From UQRS01 sp964481575 (GTDB taxonomy: Bacteria > Bacillota > Clostridia > Oscillospirales > Acutalibacteraceae), in contig CAYZTR010000013.1 of the NCBI GenBank assembly GCA_964481575.1, positions 1 through 53,712 on the forward strand: a stretch of DNA of 53,712 nt. Reading direction: 5' to 3'. Shown one piece after another: positions 8,341 through 15,681 of the stretch; position 1 is the stretch's first letter, and the number at the start of each line of letters is the position of its first letter. The position numbers were made by a program, and so were the translations under genes. The notes beneath the pieces are model-generated. The model saw only the letters and a program-made list of their open reading frames with translations. It searched no databases and was not told the DNA's origin.

Positions 8341-9192
8341 TTACCCGGCTGTTTCTTGCTCTAAAATCTGCTTCCGCAGCAGCACCACGTCGGTGACGGA
8401 AATGCTGGCGTTCTGATTCATATCGGCAAGGTACGAATCAATATAGTAACGGTCGTCGGGGTCTTCCAGCACAAGCTTCCGCAGCAATACCACATCCGAA
8501 ACGGTCAAAGTATCGTCGTGATTCATATCCCCGCGCAAAAGCTCTGACTTCTTCCAAATCCGGATGGACTGAGAAAATGTTTCTGGCGTATACCCAGAAA
8601 AAACATCCGGATGCGTTTCATATACCTGATAGAGCGCAGACGGTAATGCCTCTCTCATGGCATCCAAAGTCTCGTTGGGCAACAAGCCTTCCGCTCTGGC
8701 TTCATTCGGCAGGCAGACCTTCCCTTCCGCAGGTATATAGAGGGCTGCACGGAAGTGGATATCCGTCGTAAGGACATAATCCACCAGTGTGTACAGATCC
8801 ATCTGTGCATTCTTTCCGACGTCATAGGGGCCGTCCGGTGAATCTAAGATTAAACTTTCTTTTACTACACCCAGCTGAAAAGAACCGTCATTGTCTGGGC
8901 CGTAAATCGCAGCGTACATGTAAGAATACCACCGTGGGGAATGCGCCAAAATCAGCGCGACCCCATCCAGTTCCAGCACCTGGCAAATCGTACAAGTATC
9001 CGCAAAATTTTGTGGATAAAATCCGTTGGTGAGGGCTGACAGGATGGTTGCCTGTTCTTCTTCCGTCAAGCCGGAGTCCGTCTGGCCGGAGTCGGCCGGT
9101 TCCGCTGCCAAAGCCGGAACAGCCAAGCCCACGCACAGCACAACTGCCAATAGGATCGCAACCAATTTTTCGCTGAGTATAGACTTTTCCAT
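8341..9192 (-). CDS. Secreted dockerin protein with an unrecognised N-terminal domain
   Basis: The 283-residue product has a signal peptide (LVAILLAVVLCVGLAVPALAA), a region of about 190 residues I do not recognise, and a C-terminal dockerin with two repeats, each ending DVVLLRK. The first repeat has good calcium positions (DMNHDD). The second is DMNQNAS, where the fifth-position Asp is replaced by Asn. The recognition positions (V-S or V-T, then R-K) match both GH78 dockerins, suggesting the same cohesin partner. The unknown domain contains a TCTIC cysteine pair, is acidic and shows no catalytic motif I know. The ATG at 9192 is 5 bases from GGAGGAG; an upstream GTG at 9198 would overlap that site. 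It is convergent with the GH78 gene and has its own promoter and inverted repeat. Confidence 0.85.
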   Translation of the reverse strand: MEKSILSEKLVAILLAVVLCVGLAVPALAAEPADSGQTDSGLTEEEQATILSALTNGFYPQNFADTCTICQVLELDGVALILAHSPRWYSYMYAAIYGPDNDGSFQLGVVKESLILDSPDGPYDVGKNAQMDLYTLVDYVLTTDIHFRAALYIPAEGKVCLPNEARAEGLLPNETLDAMREALPSALYQVYETHPDVFSGYTPETFSQSIRIWKKSELLRGDMNHDDTLTVSDVVLLRKLVLEDPDDRYYIDSYLADMNQNASISVTDVVLLRKQILEQETAG

Positions 9193-9212
9193 AAACACTC
9201 CTCCAGTTTTGC

Positions 9213-9244
9213 AATTTAAGATAAATGCAATTTTATCTTAAATT
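9213..9244. promoter_or_regulatory. Perfect inverted repeat over the start site of the dockerin gene
   Basis: Two 13-bp arms (AATTTAAGATAAA and its complement) flank a 6-base centre. The repeat begins 1 base after the -10 box, so it covers the transcription start and early leader. It could be a repressor operator or a 5' mRNA hairpin. Confidence 0.65.
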
Positions 9245-9245
9245 T

Positions 9246-9274
9246 AGTATATCATGCCAGAAGAAATGTGTCAA
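9246..9274 (-). promoter_or_regulatory. Promoter of the dockerin gene
   Basis: TTGACA (9269-9274), 17 bases, TATACT (9246-9251) on the minus strand. Confidence 0.85.
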
Positions 9275-9356
9275 CCATACATTTTGAATGGTTCGTATTT
9301 TCATTGTAGGTTGATCAATCCTGTGTTACCAAATTAGAACCCCGCCGGCTGTGTCG

Positions 9357-9413
9357 AAAATCATCCTGGGGGCAGCTATGGCCCGGTAGGGGATAGGAAC
9401 GGGGACGGAAATG
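9357..9413 (+). pseudogene. Decayed dockerin fragment
   Basis: The stretch aligns over about 57 bases with the dockerin coding DNA of the first GH78 gene (8067-8126). Shared blocks include ATCCTGGGG, GCAGCTATG, CCCGGT, GGGGAT and GACGG. One G is missing from the homologous G-run, which breaks the frame, and a stop codon follows. It looks like the remnant of another dockerin gene or of a duplication. Confidence 0.6.
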
Positions 9414-9448
9414 CGGGCGTTCTTCTCCCTTACAACCAAAAAAGAACA

Positions 9449-9486
9449 ACAGAAAAGAACCGCTGACGCTGCTGTCGGCGGTTCTT
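9449..9486 (-). terminator. Intrinsic terminator after the 75-residue protein gene
   Basis: The stem AAGAACCGC (9455-9463) pairs with GCGGTTCTT (9478-9486), followed on the minus strand by a T-rich run. It closes the sortase-LCP transcription unit. Confidence 0.65.
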
Positions 9487-9515
9487 GTTGCTTGGGGATT
9501 TCACCCGTCATCGGT

Positions 9516-9743
9516 TCAGGACGGATCCTCCCGCACGGCCCGGTGCTGCGTATCGTCGTCCTTGGGCTGCCGGTACTTCTTTCTGGGCAGCCCCTGGGCG
9601 ATCTTGGGAAACGCATCATCGGTATCCGCGGTGGGCTGGATTTCATAGGTGCCGTATTTATTGATCAGCTCCCAGGTGGAATCCGGCTGCCCCAGCACAG
9701 GCGTGGAAGAAGGGGTAAGGTTCAAAGCTTCCTTTTCCTCCAT
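9516..9743 (-). CDS. Small hydrophilic protein of unknown function
   Basis: This 75-residue protein begins MEEKEALNLTPSSTPVLGQP and is charged and polar throughout, with no membrane segment, signal peptide or cysteine. I do not recognise it. It is supported by a strong GGAGGTGAA site before the ATG at 9743, by its position as last gene behind sortase and LCP genes, and by a terminator right after it. Being soluble and acidic or basic in patches, it may be a cytoplasmic partner, but nothing in the sequence shows a role. Confidence 0.55.
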   Translation of the reverse strand: MEEKEALNLTPSSTPVLGQPDSTWELINKYGTYEIQPTADTDDAFPKIAQGLPRKKYRQPKDDDTQHRAVREDPS

Positions 9744-9777
9744 AAAAATTCACCTCCGGTATCGTAACTAAGTGCGT

Positions 9778-9800
9778 GGCCCATCCCAATTGGATGGGCC
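9778..9800. other. Perfect hairpin between the LCP gene and the 75-residue gene
   Basis: GGCCCATCC (9778-9786) and GGATGGGCC (9792-9800) flank a 5-base loop. There is no T-tract, so it is not a typical terminator. It may stabilise or process the mRNA between the two genes. Confidence 0.5.
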
Positions 9801-9857
9801 TGCAGGCTTAGTATACCCGGAGGTGCAACAAATATCTTTGGTTTTCCGGCCGGCTGT

Positions 9858-11546
9858 TTATTGAACGACGGTGTAAAAGGTGTCCAGATACATCTGGAAC
9901 CAAGCTTCGTCATCCATATGATACTCGGCGTAGCCGTCCTCCCCCAGCACCACCTGCCCCGGCAGAGTCTGGAAGGTGATTTTGTCGGCGGCCTTTTGCA
10001 CCACACTGGTGGCCAGATACACCACCTTGCTGGCGTCCAGGTCAGTTACCATATATTGCGTGGCAATATTATAAAGATTCAGGGGCGTACGCAGATCCGC
10101 CTTGGTCATGCTGATGGCTTTGGAGGTAAAGGCCTTCAAAAACTCCATTTGCCGGGCCATCCGGTCATTGTTGGAGGTCAGGTAGTTGGTGTTCCGTTTC
10201 CGTACATAGGTTTCGGCATTGGCACTGGTCAGGTGCATGGTGCCGTCAGTCAGGCGAAGCTCGCTGTCAATCGCCTGCACCGTCAGGCCGCCCACGGCGT
10301 CGGTCATGGCGCCGATACCGGCCACATCCAAGGCCACATAGGAGTTTACCGGAAGGCCATAAAGCAGACGTTCCACCGACGCCACCGTATTCTGGCAGCT
10401 GGTAACTTTGCCGTCTCCGTAGGAGAAGGACAGGCACAGCTGGGTATGCTCGGTGCGAATCAACGCGCCGCTGGCCGAATTGATGTTCACGTCCACCATG
10501 GTGTCCCGGGAGATATTGGTTATCACAGTAACGCCGGTTTGGGTGTTGACCGAAACCAGATAGACGGCATCGGCCTGACCGCCGGTACCGGTTTTGTCGG
10601 TACCTAACTCCTGGCGATCCACGCCCAGGCAGAGAATGTTGGTAATATTCTGGTTCAGTACATAGGTCTGGCCGTTATACAGGATGGAGTCGCTTTGATC
10701 GTCCACGGCCGCATCCAGTGTATCCGGTGGGATGACCTCGACGCCCTGATAATTCAGCAGGCGGTAACGCCCGATCAGCTGTAAACTGCAAAAGGTAATG
10801 ACCGCCACCAGCACCACACAGGCCAAAACCAGCAGCGTATTCCGCAGCCCCCGTTTTTTAGGCTTCTTCTTGGAGGTCACCAGGGTGACCCTGCTGCCGG
10901 AATGGTGCCGGTGCTGGGAACTGTGATGGGAGGATCTGCTGCCGGAATGGGTGTGATGGTGGGAAGAAGCAGACAGATCTTCCCTGGCAGCTTGTCCCTC
11001 CGGCTTGTTCCGGGTTGACGGGTCGGTTTGCACTGCCTCCGGCAGGGGGCCGGCGAATCCCGCCGGCATTTGGGCGGCGGGTGCTGCAGCAGAACTGCCG
11101 GCCGTCGGAGCCGGATTCGGCTCCGGTGTGGCCATGGAGCCCGGTGCCGTGGCAGAGGGATTGTCAGAAGGGGTGCTGGCCGTCGGGGCCGGATTTGCTC
11201 CTGGGACGGGTACGGAAGCGGTCGTTTCCGGTGTGGCTGCTGCCGAAGCCGGAGCATTTGCCGAAGACGCAGTTTCTGCCGGTGTGGCTGTGGAGGGCTG
11301 CCCCACCGGAGCTGTGTTCCCGCGGTGGGCTGCCAGGGGCCCGAAATATAAATTGGGCAGAGGCGTATTGTCATTCACATGGGTGGAGGGGAAGGCCACC
11401 TGCCGGGAATGAGAAGTACGATGATGCCTTCCGGTGCTGCTGCTTTTGCTATGCCGCCGGTCCCGGCGGCGCATTGGCTGCGCCGACTGGGCGGTTACCT
11501 TGTTTTGGGAATCCGCTTTCTGCAGATCATTTGGTTTCTGTGTCAT
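9858..11546 (-). CDS. LytR-CpsA-Psr (LCP) family glycopolymer transferase
   Basis: LCP enzymes move undecaprenyl-linked glycopolymers onto the cell wall or, in some Gram-positives, onto surface proteins. This 562-residue protein has a cytoplasmic tail of about 230 residues that is very rich in Pro/Ala/Thr/Ser, with His-rich clusters (about 30-50 and 195-218). One membrane helix follows (about 236-258) and then the outside catalytic domain (about 300-475). Family features visible are GVDRQ, GGQADAVYL, NISRDTMVDV and NDRMARQMEFLKAF, supplying the conserved Asp and Arg residues for metal and pyrophosphate binding. The ATG at 11546 overlaps the sortase 3' end by 20 bp in a different frame and has AAGGAG 9 bases upstream, so the two are translationally linked. 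The long His-rich tail is unusual for the family. Confidence 0.9.
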   Translation of the reverse strand: MTQKPNDLQKADSQNKVTAQSAQPMRRRDRRHSKSSSTGRHHRTSHSRQVAFPSTHVNDNTPLPNLYFGPLAAHRGNTAPVGQPSTATPAETASSANAPASAAATPETTASVPVPGANPAPTASTPSDNPSATAPGSMATPEPNPAPTAGSSAAAPAAQMPAGFAGPLPEAVQTDPSTRNKPEGQAAREDLSASSHHHTHSGSRSSHHSSQHRHHSGSRVTLVTSKKKPKKRGLRNTLLVLACVVLVAVITFCSLQLIGRYRLLNYQGVEVIPPDTLDAAVDDQSDSILYNGQTYVLNQNITNILCLGVDRQELGTDKTGTGGQADAVYLVSVNTQTGVTVITNISRDTMVDVNINSASGALIRTEHTQLCLSFSYGDGKVTSCQNTVASVERLLYGLPVNSYVALDVAGIGAMTDAVGGLTVQAIDSELRLTDGTMHLTSANAETYVRKRNTNYLTSNNDRMARQMEFLKAFTSKAISMTKADLRTPLNLYNIATQYMVTDLDASKVVYLATSVVQKAADKITFQTLPGQVVLGEDGYAEYHMDDEAWFQMYLDTFYTVVQ

Positions 11547-12285
11547 CCATTAAAACTCCTTGTACCAAATAACGTTGTTCACTATTTCCGATGCAGGTGC
11601 TCAAAACCACGATCCGATCTTCAGTGGTCAGGGTCACGCCGCTGCGCACATTCCGTTTGGTGGAATTGGTGGGGTTCAGTGCATAGTCCAGGTAGGACTG
11701 ATAAACTGCCGGATCGGAAAAATTGAAGGAATTTAAAATGTGCCGGTTATCATAATTATAAGCGGCAAAGATCTGGTAGGTCAGCATATGGCCTTCGGTG
11801 TAAATATAAAACTCGCTGTGTTCCTCAAAAAAAGTGGCGTCCTGGAAGGAGTGCAGCGTGCGGAACATGGTACCGTTCAGCATATTATGCCCGTAAATCA
11901 CCGTTACCGGGTCGGTGAAGGTGCGGGAATTCAGCTTCTGGGTGAAAATGGAACCAGCAAATTCATAGCCCTTTTGCAGGTTATGGTCCAGATAGAAGTT
12001 ATCATCCTCCGTATAGGGCTGCACCACCGGATAATTGACGCTGGTACCCGGCACATAAAGCCAGGCATAAATATCCTGATTCTGGTACTGCTGGCGCAGG
12101 GTGTCAAAATCCACCGGATTCTCCGGCAGCTCTGCCTCCGTTTCCGGTACCACAATCGATACGGGCGCTTCCTCATGAACGGTGCCGCTGGTGAAATACC
12201 AGGTCAACAGGCCAATTCCTACCCCAACGGCCAGGATTCCCACGACCAACAGGCAGCGCCAAATGATATTCTGAACACGTTGCAC
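11527..12285 (-). CDS. Class B sortase
   Basis: This membrane-bound cysteine transpeptidase joins surface proteins carrying an LPXTG-like signal to the cell wall. There is an N-terminal membrane helix (LLVVGILAVGVGIGLLTWYF) followed by the sortase barrel. The triad is visible as YGHNM (His133), LSTC (Cys231) and EQRYLVQG (Arg238), counted from the chosen start. The start is the GTG at 12285, 9 bases after AAAGGA. An ATG at 12360 would add 25 residues but lies directly against the preceding terminator and lacks a ribosome binding site. The gene immediately upstream encodes a matching substrate, and the LCP gene overlaps its end, so the three probably act together. The 12286-12360 leader can fold into a GC-rich hairpin. 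Confidence 0.9.
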   Translation of the reverse strand: MQRVQNIIWRCLLVVGILAVGVGIGLLTWYFTSGTVHEEAPVSIVVPETEAELPENPVDFDTLRQQYQNQDIYAWLYVPGTSVNYPVVQPYTEDDNFYLDHNLQKGYEFAGSIFTQKLNSRTFTDPVTVIYGHNMLNGTMFRTLHSFQDATFFEEHSEFYIYTEGHMLTYQIFAAYNYDNRHILNSFNFSDPAVYQSYLDYALNPTNSTKRNVRSGVTLTTEDRIVVLSTCIGNSEQRYLVQGVLMDDTETK

Positions 12286-12365
12286 AGGGTTACTTCCTTT
12301 CTGCCGGAAGCCCATGGGCCGGCCAAAGGCCAGACACAGGCTTCGAAACAATTGCTGCATTCAAC

Positions 12366-12394
12366 AAAAAAGGCCGCCAGCAATGCCGGCGGCC
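12366..12394 (-). terminator. Intrinsic terminator between sortase substrate and sortase genes
   Basis: A 9-bp GC-rich stem (12372-12380 with 12386-12394) and 5-base loop are followed by TTTTTT on the minus strand. It probably makes the substrate mRNA more abundant than the sortase mRNA, with partial readthrough. Confidence 0.8.
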
Positions 12395-12407
12395 TCAAAT
12401 GCGCGAA

Positions 12408-12923
12408 TTACTTATCCTGAGAAAGCTGCTTCTTGGACAGCACCACCACTGCGCCACCAGCGATTACGGCAAAGAGCACAAAGAGCATGCCGGCTGTACC
12501 GGTCTTGGGAGCGGTGCTGGAACCGTCAGTAGACCCGGCAGAAGTGGTGGATGTGGCGGAATCCGTGCCGGAAGTGGCACCGGTGGCCTTGTAACTGGCG
12601 GTAGCGGTAACATCAGACAGGGGCTTAATGGTCAGGGTTGCGGCATCCACAGAACCGGAAACGATGCTGTATTGGCCGGAAAGGGTCCACCCGGCGAATG
12701 CATAACCGGTGTTGGGAACGGCGGACAGTACGATGTTGCCGTTGCCATCGGCGGCCTGCGTGGCAATACCCTGGGTGTTGTCAAAAAGGATGTTGACCTT
12801 ATACTCCAGCTGGCTATTGGCCGGGCTCAGAACCTGGGAGCTGTCGTCGGCTGCGCCGGCTACCATGCCGCAGCAAGTGATGATTAAGGCAAGGGTTAAC
12901 AGAAGCGCAAACAATTTTTTCAT
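12408..12923 (-). CDS. Sortase-anchored surface protein with a divergent InlB-type repeat domain
   Basis: The 171-residue precursor has a signal peptide (1 to about 24, ending VAGA), one compact beta domain (about 40-112) containing the GYAFAGWTLSG pattern of divergent InlB B-repeats, and a Ser/Thr/Gly-rich linker (about 113-137). It ends in a cell-wall sorting signal: APKTG at 138-142, a hydrophobic helix (MLFVLFAVIAGGAVVVL) and a SKK-type basic tail. The motif differs from LPXTG in its first residue but fits the xPKTG signals of many Clostridia. The linker is the obvious site for O-glycosylation. The ATG at 12923 has GGAGG about 10 bases upstream. It is the first gene of the unit that continues with the sortase and LCP genes. 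Confidence 0.88.
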   Translation of the reverse strand: MKKLFALLLTLALIITCCGMVAGAADDSSQVLSPANSQLEYKVNILFDNTQGIATQAADGNGNIVLSAVPNTGYAFAGWTLSGQYSIVSGSVDAATLTIKPLSDVTATASYKATGATSGTDSATSTTSAGSTDGSSTAPKTGTAGMLFVLFAVIAGGAVVVLSKKQLSQDK

Positions 12924-12968
12924 GGTATTTCAACCTCCACAAAATAAAGATATCATATTGATGCCATC

Positions 12969-12997
12969 AGTATAACACAGTTTTTTTGGAATGTAAA
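12969..12997 (-). promoter_or_regulatory. Promoter of the surface protein gene
   Basis: TTTACA (12992-12997), 17 bases, TATACT (12969-12974) on the minus strand. The inferred start is about 40 bases before the ATG. Confidence 0.8.
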
Positions 12998-13182
12998 TAC
13001 CTTTTTCGAAATTTTCCGAAAAAAGTTTGATCGTACTACCGCTTGTTTTGATAAGGCGGTGTGCCGCAATATATGGAGTTTCACTTGGGTGGTTATACGG
13101 GAAATCACACAGTGGCAGAAGAGCTAGGGTGTGTGGTGCACGGTTGCATCTGCTGGCGGGGGATGCACCCATAAATAACTGC

Positions 13183-13211
13183 TTGACAAACGGCGTTTTC
13201 TGTGATATATT
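13183..13211 (+). promoter_or_regulatory. Promoter of the glycosyltransferase gene
   Basis: TTGACA (13183-13188), 17 bases, TATATT (13206-13211). It faces away from the surface protein promoter and gives a leader of about 350 bases before the ATG at 13568. Confidence 0.85.
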
Positions 13212-13214
13212 ATC

Positions 13215-13241
13215 AACTGTACTAGTCGTGCTAGTACAGTT
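13215..13241. promoter_or_regulatory. Perfect 11-bp inverted repeat operator at the glycosyltransferase start site
   Basis: AACTGTACTAG and its exact complement flank TCGTG, 3 bases after the -10 box. The position is classic for a repressor. The TGTACTA/TAGTACA arms resemble operators of some GntR-family (YtrA-like) regulators, but no such gene is in the window. Confidence 0.7.
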
Positions 13242-13567
13242 AGTACGATTGGGGACAGCGTGCCCAAATACAAAAGCGGCGTCAGGGCGGCGTTACCGCT
13301 GGAATCCTGGAATCTGATAAAGTGCAATTTTGCTGCCAAGTGCAAGGCGGTGCCATTGCCGGCATGCCAGGTGCGGTATTATCAGAAAGACGGATGGCGT
13401 TGCTGCTGTAACATTTGGTGCCGCCGGGATGCCGGAAGCGGTGCGCCGGTGCTGCCGGGATGCCGGAAGTTTAATCAAATCTTAAAGGATTTGCCTTCCA
13501 ACTCTTAAGGTTTTCCAGGTAAACTGGAAAACGAAACCGGGTGTTTGCTGCGAAAGGAGATCGTTTT
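13242..13567 (+). other. Long leader with hairpin and repeats ahead of the glycosyltransferase gene
   Basis: No convincing reading frame is seen. The leader holds a 16-base repeat (GCCGGGATGCCGGAAG) twice near 13425-13470 and a perfect 9-bp hairpin (13510-13518 with 13524-13532). It does not match a riboswitch I can recognise. Confidence 0.5.
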
Positions 13568-14830
13568 ATGCAACTGATTCAACCGCTGAATTTTGCCATC
13601 GCTTTCCTCTTTTTTATCTGTTACGCCTATCAATTCTATTACATTCTCGTTGCTTTTTGCCGCAGGGACAAGCCCCATGGCCCGGTAAAACTGCATCGCT
13701 ATGCCGTTCTGATCTCGGCCCGTAACGAGGCGGCTGTCATCGGGCAGCTGCTGGACAGTATCCGCAGCCAAGATTATCCCCGGGCGATGGTTCGCATCTT
13801 TGTGGTGGCGGACAACTGCACCGACGACACCGCCCAGGTGGCCCGGCGCCACGGCGCCTTTGTCTATGAGCGGTTTCACCAGACTCAGGTGGGAAAGGGG
13901 TATGCCCTCAACTATCTGCTGCGGGAAATCGCCCAGGATTACCCGCCGGACGCTTTTGACGGTTACTTTGTATTTGATGCTGACAACATCCTCAGCGAAA
14001 ACTACATCACCGAAATGAACAAGAGCTTTTCAGACGGATATGCCATTCTTACCAGCTATCGCAATTCCAAAAACTACGGAGATAACTGGATCTCTGCCGG
14101 GTATGCCCTGTGGTTTCTGCGGGAATCCCGGTTCCTGAACCATTCCCGGATGCTGCTGGGTACCAGCTGTGCCGTTTCAGGCACCGGCTTTTTATTCAGC
14201 CGGCAGATTCTGGAGCAATGCGGCGGCTGGAACTTCTTCCTGCTGACGGAGGATATCCAGTTTACGGTACATAACGTGGTGGCGGGGGAAAAGATCGGCT
14301 ATTGCAGCACCGCCGTTGTCTACGATGAGCAGCCGGTGACCCTGCGGCAATCCTGGCGGCAGCGGATGCGCTGGGCCAAGGGGTATTTGCAGGTGTTCCG
14401 CATGTACGGTACCAGGTTGCTGAAGGGGATTGTGACCAAGCGCAGTTTCTCCTGCTTCGACATGACCATGAACATCATGCCGGCCATGATTCTGACTGCC
14501 CTGAGCATTCTGCTGAACGTAGGCGCCGCCGTCTACGGGCTGCTGGCCGGGGAAAATCTCCTGATCGGGCTCCGGTCGGTTCTGGAGACCGTCTGCAACA
14601 CCTATTTCTGTTTGCTGCTGATTGGCGGCATTACCACCCTGAATCAGTGGAAGGCCATCCACACCACCACGGCCAAAAAGATCCTGTACACCTTCACTTT
14701 TCCGGTATTTATGCTTTTGTACATTCCCATTTCCATCTGCGCCCTGTTCCGCAAGGTGGAATGGTCCCCCATACAGCACAATAAGGCCCTGACGCTGCAG
14801 GAGATCCGGGGGCAGGGGCCCTCCCTGTGA
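13568..14830 (+). CDS. Membrane-bound family 2 glycosyltransferase
   Basis: The 420-residue enzyme has an N-terminal membrane helix (about 8-30), a cytosolic GT-A domain and several C-terminal helices (about 300-400). Catalytic signatures are present in order: ARNE, VVADNCTDD (Asp82), FDADN (the DXD at 137-139), TEDI (227-230) and QRMRW (265-269). This is the processive-synthase pattern of cellulose/hyaluronan-type and poly-glucosamine-type enzymes. It probably builds a surface glycan from a nucleotide sugar; the sugar is not predictable here. The ATG at 13568 follows AAAGGAG with 8-base spacing; an in-frame ATG further upstream has none. It is followed by a DUF212 protein and faces the sortase/LCP cluster. 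Confidence 0.9.
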   Translation: MQLIQPLNFAIAFLFFICYAYQFYYILVAFCRRDKPHGPVKLHRYAVLISARNEAAVIGQLLDSIRSQDYPRAMVRIFVVADNCTDDTAQVARRHGAFVYERFHQTQVGKGYALNYLLREIAQDYPPDAFDGYFVFDADNILSENYITEMNKSFSDGYAILTSYRNSKNYGDNWISAGYALWFLRESRFLNHSRMLLGTSCAVSGTGFLFSRQILEQCGGWNFFLLTEDIQFTVHNVVAGEKIGYCSTAVVYDEQPVTLRQSWRQRMRWAKGYLQVFRMYGTRLLKGIVTKRSFSCFDMTMNIMPAMILTALSILLNVGAAVYGLLAGENLLIGLRSVLETVCNTYFCLLLIGGITTLNQWKAIHTTTAKKILYTFTFPVFMLLYIPISICALFRKVEWSPIQHNKALTLQEIRGQGPSL

Positions 14831-14860
14831 TCTGCCAAAAGAAAGGACGGGGTTACACCG

Positions 14861-15307
14861 ATGATTTACAATAACCGGCCTCTGCTGGCCGCAGCGCTTG
14901 CCTGGTGTATTGGTCAGCTTTGCAAGGCGGCTCATGCCAAATTTGTTCTGAAGAATTTTACCTGCAGACGGTTTGTAGGCCCCGGCGGTATGCCCAGCGC
15001 CCACGCAGCTGCTGTGGTGGCCCTGGCCCTGACTATGGGACGGCAAGCCGGTTTCCAGTCAGCGGAATTTGCCCTGTCGGCCCTGTTGGCAGCCATTGTT
15101 ATCTATGATGCGGTGACCGTCCGGTACCAGGCCGGGGAGCATGGCAAGGCGCTGAATATGCTTTGGAGCAGGTTCACCGGAACCGACCGGAGCAAGCCGG
15201 CGGCGGAACCCACCTTCCAGGAGATGTTGGGACACACCCCCCTGCAAGCCCTGGCCGGCGGATGCCTTGGCGCGGCGGTAGGGCTGCTGATGCCCCTTTG
15301 CCGGTAA
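14861..15307 (+). CDS. Divergent PAP2-family membrane protein (DUF212)
   Basis: The 148-residue membrane protein shows the family pattern GGMPSAHAAAVVALAL (residues about 42-57), IVIYDAVTVRYQAGEHGKALN and LGHTPLQALAGGCLG. It belongs to the DUF212/YuiD group, remotely related to acid phosphatases and PAP2 lipid phosphatases; a lipid-phosphate role is inferred, not shown. It lies 30 bp after the glycosyltransferase gene and probably shares its transcript. The ATG at 14861 has a GAAAGGA site somewhat further away than usual. Confidence 0.85.
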   Translation: MIYNNRPLLAAALAWCIGQLCKAAHAKFVLKNFTCRRFVGPGGMPSAHAAAVVALALTMGRQAGFQSAEFALSALLAAIVIYDAVTVRYQAGEHGKALNMLWSRFTGTDRSKPAAEPTFQEMLGHTPLQALAGGCLGAAVGLLMPLCR

Positions 15308-15340
15308 CGCGCTATTCCCAGTTTCTTTTTCCATGAAAAA

Positions 15341-15379
15341 GCCGGCAAAAACACCGGGGATCCGGTGGCTTTTGCCGGC
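15341..15379 (-). terminator. Long hairpin, probable minus-strand terminator
   Basis: GCCGGCAAAA (15341-15350) pairs with TTTTGCCGGC (15370-15379), and an inner CACCGG/CCGGTG (15352-15357 with 15362-15367) extends the fold. A TTTTT tract follows on the minus strand, so it may end the transcript from the zinc-ribbon gene. Confidence 0.55.
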
Positions 15380-15398
15380 AAACAGCACCATACTGAAA

Positions 15399-15430
15399 CG
15401 CCCGGGAGCTGTCTCCTGCGGCGTTTTTTT
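15399..15430 (+). terminator. Intrinsic terminator of the glycosyltransferase-DUF212 unit
   Basis: A 10-bp imperfect GC stem (15399-15408 with 15413-15423) is followed by seven T at 15424-15430. Confidence 0.7.
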
Positions 15431-15681
15431 GCATTTACCAAATCCGCACTATCCGCGCTGTCACAATCTGCTCCACGCTTTCTTTGTGCTTTCGCTATCT
15501 GCATTTTCTGCATGGATCGCGTTGGAAGTGGGCGCTATAAAGTTTGCGGCTTGATCACGCTGCGTATTTGCGTAGGAACGTGCACGGCTTGGAAACCGGC
15601 CATTGGTATGGCTTCCGGTTCCAGGCTCCGTGAATCCTCCAAGCCGGAGAGGCGCTGGCTTGGTAAAATGTCAGCGCATCC
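15431..15681. other. Spacer between convergent genes, no gene seen
   Basis: No frame here has a ribosome binding site or recognisable protein. I see no RNA gene and no clear repeat. Confidence 0.5.

Noticed and set aside
12286..12360. Extension of the sortase to the ATG at 12360
   Set aside because: That ATG abuts the T-tract of a strong terminator and lacks a ribosome binding site, whereas GTG 12285 has a well-spaced AAAGGA.
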